From CBDIHP01 sp965279195 (GTDB lineage Bacteria; Planctomycetota; Planctomycetia; Isosphaerales; Isosphaeraceae), in the NCBI GenBank assembly GCA_965279195.1, contig CBDIHP010000047.1:248001-312000 (forward strand): a stretch of DNA of 64,000 nt. Reading direction: 5' to 3'. Of this stretch, positions 46,601 through 53,902 are shown one piece after another (the first letter of the stretch is position 1; each line of letters opens with the position of its first letter). The notes under the pieces were generated by a model that saw only the letters and a list, made by a program, of their open reading frames with translations, had not been told where the DNA came from and ran no database searches. Made by a program: the position numbers and the translations under genes.

Positions 46601-47065
46601 CGCAAGGCGAATGCCGTGCTCGCCAGAGCGACGGCCCAGAAGGAATTCGCGACGGCCATCCTCGCCAAATGTATTCGCTTGGTTCAGAAGGATAAGAATC
46701 TGGTAAGCGCTGAAGAAATGAACAAGGCCGAGGCTGAAATGAAGTTCGCTCTAGCCTCCGTCGAATTGAGCGAGGGCGACGTGGCCGAGGCGGAGGCTCG
46801 CCTCAAGGAGTTCGACCGCAGGCGGGCCCGCGACCTGGCGAAGCTGAAACTCTCGCTCAACTACGCGAAGAAGGCCCTCGAAATCACCCAGGCCCAGCGT
46901 AATCAGGGGATGATCTCCTATGCCGAGGTCCGCAAGTCGGAGCAGGCCGTCGAGGAGCTTGAGCTTCAGCTCCGGTACGACTTCCCCGAGGTGGTTCCGT
47001 CGCCCAAGGCCGCCCCGAGACATTCGGACGAGCCGGAACTCGAACCCGTCCCCCAACCGAAGTGA
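43643..47065 (+). CDS. M56 (BlaR1-like) membrane metalloprotease with long periplasmic region
   Basis: This 1140-residue protein has four likely transmembrane segments (about 3-23, 34-52, 156-177 and 385-405), a Pro/Glu-rich loop between the second and third, and the M56 zinc site RHELAHLRRRD (about 264-268) with YAELCCDAW as the third ligand region. The long C-terminal part holds three repeats of secretin-N/STN type (LRQQPLRQMLSTLGKETGLMF; FENQPLGDVLHELSKSI; IMVDQPFTDAIGWLRVETGLNF), a Pro-rich linker (about 810-970) and a coiled coil. It lacks a penicillin-binding sensor domain, so it probably detects something other than beta-lactams. It is paired with a BlaI-like repressor. Confidence 0.88.
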   Translation: MSTWLVQTLAVAAGLAILAALAGCWRRIGPRTRHALWLLVLLKLMMPPLVVVTWPEATPAEASLALEPTPPATPAPEPVAEPGPLPPPEPIAPPAVVAALPAPAPEPIPLTLPPEPVQSRLEPIAPPLEPEPIAEPASIPAAAQWLPSPAAGPFRWLDWLVPASLAAWLVGSIAVAARQAYRLLRFRRQLAREARENIFADLPQWILDEFADAARGLGVKPPRVVRTALVDTPLVWCLGRPLLLLPDALIEDLSRDAWRGILRHELAHLRRRDHWVARLELLGEVAWWWNPLFWLARVQIHKYAELCCDAWVIALGSDTPGRHAYASALLSVCEHLSKPRPTPTLGLALGMGVGESELPGSRSARTLERRLRMILEEPPAGRSSRLALLLVLALGLVAVPIWLHERDRALIRELAVLTASLRPSSPAVPEATPVLPPATTPGLVPFEEARPPEPVAIPAAMVTNAVLPVPGSFAIPPMDNPPAALPLPDTTPPLASSEDGAARARAALEKPTTIVLRQQPLRQMLSTLGKETGLMFALAPRFKDDYESLVQFPGFGNSLNVSLAHVLKPLGLVAVLDDSGIVMITGDTGPQTPRVATSTTPVPANTDDDRTDYTRRGDAIRNKVIPRSVVFENQPLGDVLHELSKSIHDVRLYSAVKGEIATRVTFRSSGGKLRDELAAMLSPLGLSYVVGSEGTIWVTDKDRRFVHMPSGPAAYPPGTPLNQRLSDRIDMIMVDQPFTDAIGWLRVETGLNFIVDRRTVATAIKNASVEAMNVKLSTALKLLLQPLNLTYKVEDDRVIITTPPEAQLAARRPPVPTPAAPPPALPEATNVSASIPPPAVAPPAVSAPLPEIPPPGELARPAPPAAPPVPAEPDPSFSPSVLPAPRPPAPAEDPAPAPTPSPAKPAAPPEVQRSPFELDSQAPPPTTARAKPASPPVARPLRPSPSAPVRRDDLPPATRARDPFDRGEAAIPRSETESREVLVIQIRKANAVLARATAQKEFATAILAKCIRLVQKDKNLVSAEEMNKAEAEMKFALASVELSEGDVAEAEARLKEFDRRRARDLAKLKLSLNYAKKALEITQAQRNQGMISYAEVRKSEQAVEELELQLRYDFPEVVPSPKAAPRHSDEPELEPVPQPK

Positions 47066-47071
47066 AAGAAA

Positions 47072-47099
47072 CGGCCCCCCGAATCCTTCCGGGGGGCCG
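47072..47099 (+). terminator. Terminator hairpin behind the M56 gene
   Basis: CGGCCCCCCG (47072-47081) and CGGGGGGCCG (47090-47099) pair over 10 bp with an 8-base loop, six bases after the stop at 47065. Confidence 0.75.
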
Positions 47100-47230
47100 C
47101 GAATGTGATCCCTCTCGCCGCCCATTGCGCGACGGGCGGGATCACCGGTCTCGCCCGCGACGAGGCGGGACGAGTTGGGGCCGGGCCCCCGGCTCACGGG
47201 GGCCGCAGCCTATGGGAACGCCCGATCGAA

Positions 47231-47443
47231 TCAGGCGGTTGGCAGGTGAGCATTCCGCGATGGGGCGGGAGGCGCGGCGGCCGGCTCCCTCGGGTCGCGC
47301 AGCGGGGACCAGTCGGCCCGCTCGATCAGGAGGTTCAGCTCGCCCCGGTCGAGCCAGATCCCCCAGCACGACGGGCAGTAGTCGATCTCGACCCCGGTCC
47401 GCTCGGCGGTCGCCAGCATGACGTTGCAGCTCGGGCATTTCAT
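47231..47443 (-). CDS. Small zinc-ribbon protein (TFIIB-type)
   Basis: This 70-residue protein has two Cys pairs in MKCPSCNVMLATAERTGVEIDYCPSCWGIWLDRGEL, the zf-TFIIB pattern with C-x2-C spaced by about 17 residues from the next C-x2-C. It ends in a Pro/Ala tail. The ATG at 47443 is at correct distance (8-9 bases) from AGGAGA; the ATG at 47449 is too close. It lies downstream of the HPF gene on the same strand and could be an accessory nucleic-acid-binding protein. Confidence 0.7.
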   Translation of the reverse strand: MKCPSCNVMLATAERTGVEIDYCPSCWGIWLDRGELNLLIERADWSPLRDPREPAAAPPAPSRNAHLPTA

Positions 47444-47516
47444 GGTCATTTCTCCTGGGTTCCAGACAAGTTCATCCGTCCAAATCACCGCATGAGAGAA
47501 TCGCGACCGACCCGGC

Positions 47517-47861
47517 TCAGGTCGGAAGGCCGCTGGCGCTCACGGCGCGGCGGTGATGGTCGCGGCGGCGGTCGAGCTCGCGGGCGACGGCCATCGCCGC
47601 CCGCTCGGCCGCCCGGTCGGACGCGGCGGTCGACCGCTCGTCGCTGACCTCGATGGTCACCAGTCCCGTCGGCGCGATCTGCACGCTCGCCAGGCAGCGG
47701 ATGTCCCGCCCCCCGCGCGGGCCGTTCACGTCGGTCAGCGAGACCGAGACCCGGTGGATCCGGGTCGAGAACCGCCCCAGCGCGAACAGGAACCGCCGCT
47801 CGATGTAGGCCCGCGTCGGGCTGTCGATCGCCAGCCCGAACCCCCGGATGTCCACCCGCAT
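47517..47861 (-). CDS. Ribosome hibernation-promoting factor / sigma-54 modulation protein family
   Basis: This 114-residue protein starts MRVDIRGFGLAIDSPTRAYIERRF, the typical HPF/RaiA start, followed by strands IHRVSVSLTDVNG and IRCLASVQIAPTGLVTIEVSDE and an acidic/Arg-rich C-terminal helix. HPF binds the small ribosomal subunit in resting cells. The short form lacks the C-terminal dimerisation domain of long HPF. GGAGGGG precedes ATG 47861 by 8 bases. The sigma factor gene lies 55 bases upstream on the same strand. Confidence 0.8.
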   Translation of the reverse strand: MRVDIRGFGLAIDSPTRAYIERRFLFALGRFSTRIHRVSVSLTDVNGPRGGRDIRCLASVQIAPTGLVTIEVSDERSTAASDRAAERAAMAVARELDRRRDHHRRAVSASGLPT

Positions 47862-47916
47862 GGCATCGCCCCTCCGATCGGTGTCGAGATCCCATTCCGT
47901 ACCGATTTTGACATCA

Positions 47917-48765
47917 TCATGAGACCAGGGCATCGAGCTTCTCCGCCCGGGCGAGCCTCCGCAGCTTCGCCTGCGCCGCGATCTCGATCTGCCGCACCCG
48001 CTCCTTCGTGACGCCGAGCTGCGCCCCGAGCTGCGCGAGCGTCTGCAGATCCGCCCCGCCCAGGCCGAACCGCGCCGCCAGGACCCGCTGCTCGCGGGCG
48101 TCCAGCCGGTCGATCAGCCCCCGGAGCGACGTCCTCGCCCGCCGCATCAGCCCCTCGTCGAACTCCTCCGAGCGGTGGTCGGCCACGACCTCCACCGCCT
48201 CGTCCCGGCCGGTCTGGAACCGGTCGCTCCGCTGCCGCTCGCGCTGGAGGTAGCGCGTCAGGTGCTTCGTGACCGCCCAGCTCGCGTACGTGCTGAACCG
48301 GAACCCTCGCGAGACGTCGAACAGCTCGACGGCGCGGAGCAGAGGCAGGTGCCCCTCGGCGATCAGCTCCTGATGATCATGTGCAGGAGTGACGAATTTC
48401 CTGGAGATCGACTTCACCAGCCGGCGGTTCGCCCGGGTGATCCAGGAGCGGATCTCATCCGCCTCGCCGAGCAGGGCCTCGATCTCGCCGAGCGTCTCGG
48501 GGCAGGGGGCCTGTGGGTCCAGCCCGTCGCGGAGACATTCGGCCTTCCACTTCAGGGCGTTCATCTGGCGGAACAGGGCCACCTCGGTCTCGCGGCCGAG
48601 CAGGGGGGCGTCATCCTCGGCGGGCCGGGCATACGCCACGTCCACCAGGCCCAGGTCAAGCTCGGACGGATTGCCGACGTACTCGATGGGCGTGGAGGCC
48701 CGCCTCGCCCCTCGCCGGTAAGCCTGGAGATCCGGCAGCATCCGTCCGATCGTCGCGGTGGCCAT
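47917..48765 (-). CDS. Group 2/3-type RNA polymerase sigma factor
   Basis: This 282-residue protein has sigma-70 regions in order: region 2 (LVKSISRKFVTPAHDHQELIAEGHLPLLRAVELFD and RGFRFSTYASWAVTKHLTRYLQR; shown here by its core elements), region 3, and region 4.1/4.2 (LDAREQRVLAARFGLGG and LAQLGAQLGVTKERVRQIEIAAQAKLRRLA). It lacks region 1.1 and is shorter than the housekeeping sigma, so it is an alternative factor. ATG 48765 follows AGGAGG. It probably forms a unit with HPF and the zinc ribbon, suggesting a resting-phase or stress role by inference. Confidence 0.9.
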   Translation of the reverse strand: MATATIGRMLPDLQAYRRGARRASTPIEYVGNPSELDLGLVDVAYARPAEDDAPLLGRETEVALFRQMNALKWKAECLRDGLDPQAPCPETLGEIEALLGEADEIRSWITRANRRLVKSISRKFVTPAHDHQELIAEGHLPLLRAVELFDVSRGFRFSTYASWAVTKHLTRYLQRERQRSDRFQTGRDEAVEVVADHRSEEFDEGLMRRARTSLRGLIDRLDAREQRVLAARFGLGGADLQTLAQLGAQLGVTKERVRQIEIAAQAKLRRLARAEKLDALVS

Positions 48766-48880
48766 GGTCTCTCGCCTCCTCAAGGGGGTCGCACGGTCCG
48801 GTCCTCGCCGCACCTCGCCCCGACACGTGAATGGTAGGCTCCGGGCCATCGTTCGACTACAATCAAGTTTCGACGCATAC

Positions 48881-48899
48881 CGTTAGGCGAGGGCTAACG
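48881..48899 (+). promoter_or_regulatory. Hairpin around the ribosome-binding site of the NhaR-like gene
   Basis: CGTTAG and CTAACG form a perfect 6-bp stem; the purine-rich GCGAGGG ribosome-binding site lies in the loop. It ends one base before the ATG at 48900. It could be an autoregulatory operator or a translation control hairpin. Confidence 0.5.
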
Positions 48900-49829
48900 A
48901 TGAACCTCAGCGCGGATTGGCTCAACTACAACCACCTGCACTACTTCTGGATCGTGGCCAGGGAGGGCTCGATCTCCCGGGCGAGCGAGGTCCTGATGGT
49001 GGCCCCCCCGACCATCAGCGTCCAGCTCCGCTCGCTGGAGGGATCGCTGGGCGAGAAGCTGTTCGCGAAGTCGGGGAGGAACATCGTCCTGACCGATGTC
49101 GGCCGCCTGGTTTATCGATATGCCGATGACATGTTCACCACCGGACGCGACCTGGTCGACACACTCAATGGTCGCCCGACGGGCCGCCCGCTCAAGCTGA
49201 TGGTCGGGGTGATCGACAACCTTCCGAAGCTGGTGGCCTACCGGCTCATCAAGCCCGCGCTCGAGCTGCCCGAGCCGGTCCAGTTCGTCTGCCAGGAAGG
49301 CCGGCCCGAGGCGCTCCTGGCCGAGCTGGCCGTGCACCGGCTCGACGTGGTGCTCTCCGACTCGCCGCTGGGCAGCGAGATCCGGGTCAAGGCGTTCAGC
49401 CACCAGCTGGGTGAGTGCGGCGTGACGATCTTCGGCTCGGCCTCGCAGGCGAGGGGACGCCGCAAGACCTTCCCCGCGTCGCTCGAAGGCGCCCCCTTCC
49501 TCCTCCCCACCGCCACGACGGCCCTCCGGCGGTCGCTCGACCAGTGGTTCGACGACAACGGCATCCGCCCCCAGGTGCGCGGGGAACTCGACGACGGGGC
49601 GCTCATGAAGGTCTTCGGCCAGTCGGGCGAGGGCCTCTTCCCCGCGCCGACGGTCATCGAGGCCGAGATCCGCCGCCAGTACCGCGTCCACGTGGTCGGA
49701 CGCATCAGGGAGGTCCGCGAGCGGTTCTACGCCATCTCGGTCGAGCGCAAGCTCAAGCACCCCGCCGTCGTCGCGATCTCCGAGGCCGCCCGCTTGCGCA
49801 TGTTCGCCGAAGACGAGAGCAAGGATTGA
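48900..49829 (+). CDS. LysR-family transcriptional regulator (NhaR-like)
   Basis: This 309-residue protein begins NLSADWLNYNHLHYFWIVAREGSISRASEVLMVAPPTISVQLRSLE, here summarised, the typical NhaR helix-turn-helix. The rest is a LysR substrate domain including LKLMVGVIDNLPKLVAYRL and LLPTATTALRRSLDQWFDDNGI. NhaR activates the sodium/proton antiporter gene nhaA in enteric bacteria; no nhaA is seen in the window, so its targets here are open. The short hairpin right upstream may be its operator. Confidence 0.88.
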   Translation: MNLSADWLNYNHLHYFWIVAREGSISRASEVLMVAPPTISVQLRSLEGSLGEKLFAKSGRNIVLTDVGRLVYRYADDMFTTGRDLVDTLNGRPTGRPLKLMVGVIDNLPKLVAYRLIKPALELPEPVQFVCQEGRPEALLAELAVHRLDVVLSDSPLGSEIRVKAFSHQLGECGVTIFGSASQARGRRKTFPASLEGAPFLLPTATTALRRSLDQWFDDNGIRPQVRGELDDGALMKVFGQSGEGLFPAPTVIEAEIRRQYRVHVVGRIREVRERFYAISVERKLKHPAVVAISEAARLRMFAEDESKD

Positions 49830-49864
49830 TGGGAAACGTTCCTCGGAGATCCGATCGACACCCC

Positions 49865-49913
49865 TTGCCCTCGCCGGGATTCCCCGTAGAATGCCCTCGT
49901 GAAAGATTTCACG
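49865..49913 (+). promoter_or_regulatory. Promoter and palindrome upstream of the glycosyltransferase
   Basis: TTGCCC (49865-49870) and TAGAAT (49887-49892) are spaced 16 bases. Just after lies CGTGAAA-GA-TTTCACG (49898-49913), a perfect palindrome of two 7-base arms, 22 bases before the start codon. It is a likely operator. Confidence 0.55.
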
Positions 49914-49935
49914 AAGTCCGAAAGCGAGGGCCGCG

Positions 49936-51240
49936 ATGGCTGGCGTGGGGGGTTCGTCGTCCGGGAAGAGGGTGGTGATCGCGACGTTCGGGTCGCTGGG
50001 GGATTTGCATCCCTACCTGGCGATCGGCCTGGAATTGAGGGCCCGCGGGCATGAGCCGGTGATCGCCACGAGCGAGTTCTACCGGGGGCCGATCGAGCAG
50101 CTCGGGCTGGGGTTCCGCCCGGTGCGGCCGGACCTGTCCGAAAACATCGACGACTCGGAACTCTTCAAGCGCGTCATGGACGGCAGGACGGGGCCGGAGA
50201 CGGTGATCCGCGACCTGGTCGCCCCGCGCGTCCGCGAGAGCTACGAGGACACGCTCGCCGCCGTCGAGGGGGCCGACCTCTTGCTCTCTCACATGCTCAC
50301 GTTCGCGGCCCCCACGGTCGCGGAGGTCGAGGGGATCCCCTGGCTTTCGACGTTCCTCGCCCCGATCGGATTCCTCTCCGCCTGGGACGGGCCGGTCCCC
50401 ATGCCGACCCTCGCGGGCAGGAACCTCCGCCGGCTCCCCCCCTGGATCCTCAGGCCTTTATTCCATCACATCAAGGGGCGTCTCGGGCGCTGGGCCGAGC
50501 CCGTGAATGCCCTGAGGGCCGACCTGGGCCTGCCCCGGCACCGCGACCCGATCTTCGCCGGCCAGACCTCGCCCCACGGCACGCTGGCCCTGTTCTCACG
50601 CGCCTTCGCCGGGCCCCAGCCCGACTGGCCCGGGGGCACGGTCCAGACCGGCTTCCCCTTCTTCGACCGCTTCGAGGGCCGCACCTTGCCGCCGGAACTC
50701 GCCGAGTTCCTCGACGCCGGCCCGCCCCCGGTCGTCTTCACCCTGGGCTCGTCCGCCGTCCGCGACGCCGGCAACTTCTACGACGAGGGCCGCGGGGCCG
50801 CCTCGCAACTGGGCGTCCGGGCCGTCTTCCTCACCGGCAAGGACCCGAGGAATGTGCCGCGGTCGCCCCTGCCCGAAACCATGATCGCCTGCGAATATGC
50901 CCCGTACTCGGAGCTATTCCCGCTCGCCTCGGCCGTGGTCCACCAGGGGGGCGTGGGCACCACCGCCCAGGGCCTCCGCTCGGGCCGGCCGACCGTGATC
51001 GTCCCCTGGAGCCACGACCAGCCCGACAACGCCGAGCGCGCCGGCCGGCTCGGCTTGTCGATCACCCTGCCGAGGCGATCCTATCGGGCCGGGACCGTCG
51101 CCAAGGCCCTGAAACGCCTGCTCCACGGGCCCGGCTTCGCCGACCGGGCCGCCGAGATCGGCCGGCGAATCCGGGCCGAGGACGGCGCCGGCGCGGCCGC
51201 GGATGCGATCGAACGGATGCTGGGGCGATCGCATCCTTAA
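49936..51240 (+). CDS. Family 1 (UGT/MGT-like) glycosyltransferase
   Basis: This 434-residue protein begins with RVVIATFGSLGDLHPYLAIGLELRARGHEP, the GT-B N-terminal domain, and has the C-terminal UGT-like signature PLASAVVHQGGVGTTAQGLRSGRPTVIVPWSHDQPDNAERAGRLG, summarised. Members move a sugar from a nucleotide donor to a small acceptor such as a lipid, sterol or macrolide. No donor or acceptor can be identified from the neighbours. Its stop TAA overlaps the stop of the convergent TPR gene. Confidence 0.9.
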   Translation: MAGVGGSSSGKRVVIATFGSLGDLHPYLAIGLELRARGHEPVIATSEFYRGPIEQLGLGFRPVRPDLSENIDDSELFKRVMDGRTGPETVIRDLVAPRVRESYEDTLAAVEGADLLLSHMLTFAAPTVAEVEGIPWLSTFLAPIGFLSAWDGPVPMPTLAGRNLRRLPPWILRPLFHHIKGRLGRWAEPVNALRADLGLPRHRDPIFAGQTSPHGTLALFSRAFAGPQPDWPGGTVQTGFPFFDRFEGRTLPPELAEFLDAGPPPVVFTLGSSAVRDAGNFYDEGRGAASQLGVRAVFLTGKDPRNVPRSPLPETMIACEYAPYSELFPLASAVVHQGGVGTTAQGLRSGRPTVIVPWSHDQPDNAERAGRLGLSITLPRRSYRAGTVAKALKRLLHGPGFADRAAEIGRRIRAEDGAGAAADAIERMLGRSHP

Positions 51241-52400
51241 TGCTTCACGGATGGATCATTCGGCCCCGCGCGGCGGGCCTCGTCGCGCCAGGCGTCGGCC
51301 AGGGCATCGAGCCCGAGCTGGCGGCAGAGATCGGAGAGGTCGTAGAGGGCACGAGGGTCGTCGATGCGGTCGAGGTCGGCGGCGAGCCGGGCCCCCAGGC
51401 GGGCCGGGTCGAGCCGCTCGCGGAGGCTGGCCACGGCGTCCGCCTGGCGCCTCGACTCCTCCTCGCGGCCCAGGGCCTTGAGCGCCCGGGCCAGGCGGTA
51501 GCGGGCCTTCCAGTCGTGCGGCCAGTCGGCCAGGGCCCGGCCGAGCGACTCGACGGCCCTCGCCGGGGACCGGTCGAAGTCCAGCTCCCAGCGCCCAAGG
51601 AGCCGCCAGTAGCGGGCGTCCCGGCCCGATTCGGGCCAGGCGTCCAGCACCTTGCGGCCCAGCTCGGGCTCGCCCGAGTCGGCATAGGCGGTCGCCAGGG
51701 CCTCACGCGCGAAGATATGATCGGGATGGGGCCTGAGCATCTCTTCGAGCTTGGCGACCCGCGACGCCCGGTCGAGGTCGCCGTCGAGCCCGTCGTCGGC
51801 CATGCGGTTCCAGAGGGCGACCGTCGCGTCCAGGTCGCCCGGGTCTGCATCCGCCCAGCGCACCAGCGACGCCCGCGCGCGGTCGGCCGGCGGCTCGGCC
51901 AGGACGGCCAGCGTCCACGCCCTGAGCAACTCCTTCCGCCCCGTCGCCGGCACCGACCTCCACGCCCGCGCCCCCTCGGCCATCGCCTCCAGCGTCCGCC
52001 CCTCGACCCGCAGCAGTTCCAAACGGAGGATCCACGGGCCTGCATCCGTCGGATCCAGGTCGATCGCCCGCCCGAGCACCCGGTCCGCCTCGGCCGCGCG
52101 ATTCATCGCGAACCCGGCCCTGGCCTCGGAGAGCAGCGTCCGGCCGCTGGCGCGGGGCGTTGCATTGAACCTCGCCCACGCGTCGCGCGCCCCCCGGAAA
52201 TCCTTCCGCTCCCCCGCCGCCTCGGCCCGGTCCCGCCAGTAGTACGGGTCCGTCGCCGCCTTGTAGCGGTCCCAGCCCAGGTACCCCAGCAGCCCCGCCA
52301 CGACCAATCCAGCCATACCCATGCCAACGCGCAACCACCTCTTCCCGCCCCCCTGCGGGGCCCTGCGGCGGCTCGGCGGTTTCGCGGGTCGGCGTGCCAT
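51237..52400 (-). CDS. Membrane-anchored TPR protein
   Basis: This 387-residue protein has a basic N-terminus (MARRPAKPPSRRRAP), one transmembrane helix (MGMAGLVVAGLLGYLGW, about residues 25-42), and tetratricopeptide-like repeats to the end (AEADRVLGRAIDLDPTDAGPWILRLELLRVEG; ARAVESLGRALADWPHDWKARYRLARALKALGREEESRRQ, summarised). It is probably a periplasmic scaffold held to the inner membrane. ATG 52400 is preferred over 52484 because of the following basic/hydrophobic leader. Function unknown. Confidence 0.7.
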   Translation of the reverse strand: MARRPAKPPSRRRAPQGGGKRWLRVGMGMAGLVVAGLLGYLGWDRYKAATDPYYWRDRAEAAGERKDFRGARDAWARFNATPRASGRTLLSEARAGFAMNRAAEADRVLGRAIDLDPTDAGPWILRLELLRVEGRTLEAMAEGARAWRSVPATGRKELLRAWTLAVLAEPPADRARASLVRWADADPGDLDATVALWNRMADDGLDGDLDRASRVAKLEEMLRPHPDHIFAREALATAYADSGEPELGRKVLDAWPESGRDARYWRLLGRWELDFDRSPARAVESLGRALADWPHDWKARYRLARALKALGREEESRRQADAVASLRERLDPARLGARLAADLDRIDDPRALYDLSDLCRQLGLDALADAWRDEARRAGPNDPSVKH

Positions 52401-52423
52401 GGGTGGAGAGGAGGGGAGAAGAA

Positions 52424-52606
52424 ATTGAACCGCAACGACGCAAAGGGGAGGGGAGGAACTGAACCACAGAGACCCAGAGAGCACAGAGACTTAAAATATT
52501 TTTGAATTGAATCTAGACTAATGATTTCATGGATTCCCCTCTGTGCCCTCCGTGTCTCTGTGGTTCAATTCCCTCTTCGTCTTCCTCTGCATCTTTGCGG
52601 TTCAAT
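52424..52606. repeat. Long imperfect inverted repeat
   Basis: Left arm about 52424-52490 (ATTGAACCGCAA ... TGAACCACAGAGAC ... GCACAGAG) is repeated inverted at about 52541-52606 (CTCTGTGCC ... GTCTCTGTGGTTCAATT ... TTGCGGTTCAAT). The centre is AT-rich (TTAAAATATTTTTGAATTG). The sequence type (CACAGAGACACAGAG) is known from many unrelated genomes as an interspersed repeat; I cannot date it here. Confidence 0.65.
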
Positions 52607-52618
52607 GTCCCCTCCCAT

Positions 52619-53902
52619 TCAGACATCCGCCAATCCGAACAGGTGCCGCACGGCGTTGAGCAGCGGGTGGGGGTGCTCGGTCGGCTCCTCGGCGGCGGAT
52701 CGCAGGGCGGCGCGGGGCTGGTGGAGGACCTGGTTCTGGAACCGATGCATGGCGTGGGCGATCGCCTCGCGCTGGGAGTCGGTCAGGTCGGGGCAGCGGG
52801 CGTAGAGGCTGTCGAGCTCGCGCCGGCGGACGCCGTCGAACGAGTCGCCGAGCTTGCGCAGCAGGGCCCCCGCGTGGCGGTTGTGCCGCAGGGCGGCCAG
52901 GCACGCGGCGGTCTCCCGCTCGATGATCGCCAGGGCCGGCTCGATCCCCTTCCTCCGCTTCGCCAGGTTCTGCTCCGCCTGGGCCCGCAGGTCGTCGACG
53001 TTGTAGAGCAGCACCTGTTCCAGGTCGCCGATCTTGCCCTCGAAGTCGCGCGGGATGGCGATGTCGAGGATCAGGGCCAGGCGATTCCGGCGCGCCCTCT
53101 GGACGCGTGCATAGGTCTCATAGCTGACGATCGGTTGCTCGGCCGCCGTCGTGCTCACCACCACGTCGGCCTCGATGAGCGCCTGGCCCAGGCGGTCGAA
53201 GGGCACGGCCCTGCCGCCGAACCGCCGCGCCGCGTCCTCGGCCCGGGGGAGGCTGCGGTTCGTGACCAGGATCGTCCCCGGCTTCAGGGTCGCCAGGTGC
53301 TGGAGGGTCAGGTCCCCCATCTTGCCCGCGCCGATCACCAGCACCGTCTTATCTTCGAATGTGTCGAACACGTCCCGGGCGACGTCCACGGCCACGCTGG
53401 CGACCGAGAGCTTACCCTGATCCATGCCCGTCTGTTCGCGCACTTTCTTGCCGACGTGTAACGCCTGATCGAATATGCGGTGGAGGATCTTGCCGACGGC
53501 CCCGGCCTTCCTGGCGGCGAGGAACGCGTCGCGCACCTGGCCGATGATCTGCCCCTCGCCCAGGACCAGGCTCTCCAGGCTGGCGGAGACCTTGAACAGA
53601 TGAGCAACCATCTCCTCGTCGCGGCGGTCGATCAGGTGGGCGGCGAAGGCCTCGGCGTGGGTGTCGTGGAACCGGGCCAGGGCGTCGATCAGGGCCCCGA
53701 CGCCGGGCGCGGCCCCTTCGTCGGCGGTCGCCGCGTACAGCTCCACCCGGTTGCAGGTCGAGACGAGGACGAACTCCGAGTCGGGGAACTCGCGCCGGAG
53801 CCTCCCCAGCAGGGCGTCGCGCCTGTCCCCCTCGCAGGCGAGCAGCTCCCGGACCGAGGCGGGGGCGTTGCGGTGGTCCACGCCGAGAACCAGCAGAGTC
53901 AC
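52619..53902 (-). CDS. hemA: Glutamyl-tRNA reductase
   Basis: This 427-residue enzyme reduces glutamyl-tRNA to glutamate-1-semialdehyde, first step of tetrapyrrole synthesis. It begins VTLLVLGVDHRNAPASVRELLA, has the catalytic Cys in VLVSTCNRVELYA, the signature LFKVSASLESLVLGEGQIIGQVRDAF, the NADPH domain VLVIGAGKMGDLTLQHL and the C-terminal helical domain. GTG 53902 is the start; its first bases overlap the stop of the hemX/ccsA-like gene (GTGA), so translation is coupled. The product feeds heme synthesis. Confidence 0.95.
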   Translation of the reverse strand: MTLLVLGVDHRNAPASVRELLACEGDRRDALLGRLRREFPDSEFVLVSTCNRVELYAATADEGAAPGVGALIDALARFHDTHAEAFAAHLIDRRDEEMVAHLFKVSASLESLVLGEGQIIGQVRDAFLAARKAGAVGKILHRIFDQALHVGKKVREQTGMDQGKLSVASVAVDVARDVFDTFEDKTVLVIGAGKMGDLTLQHLATLKPGTILVTNRSLPRAEDAARRFGGRAVPFDRLGQALIEADVVVSTTAAEQPIVSYETYARVQRARRNRLALILDIAIPRDFEGKIGDLEQVLLYNVDDLRAQAEQNLAKRRKGIEPALAIIERETAACLAALRHNRHAGALLRKLGDSFDGVRRRELDSLYARCPDLTDSQREAIAHAMHRFQNQVLHQPRAALRSAAEEPTEHPHPLLNAVRHLFGLADV

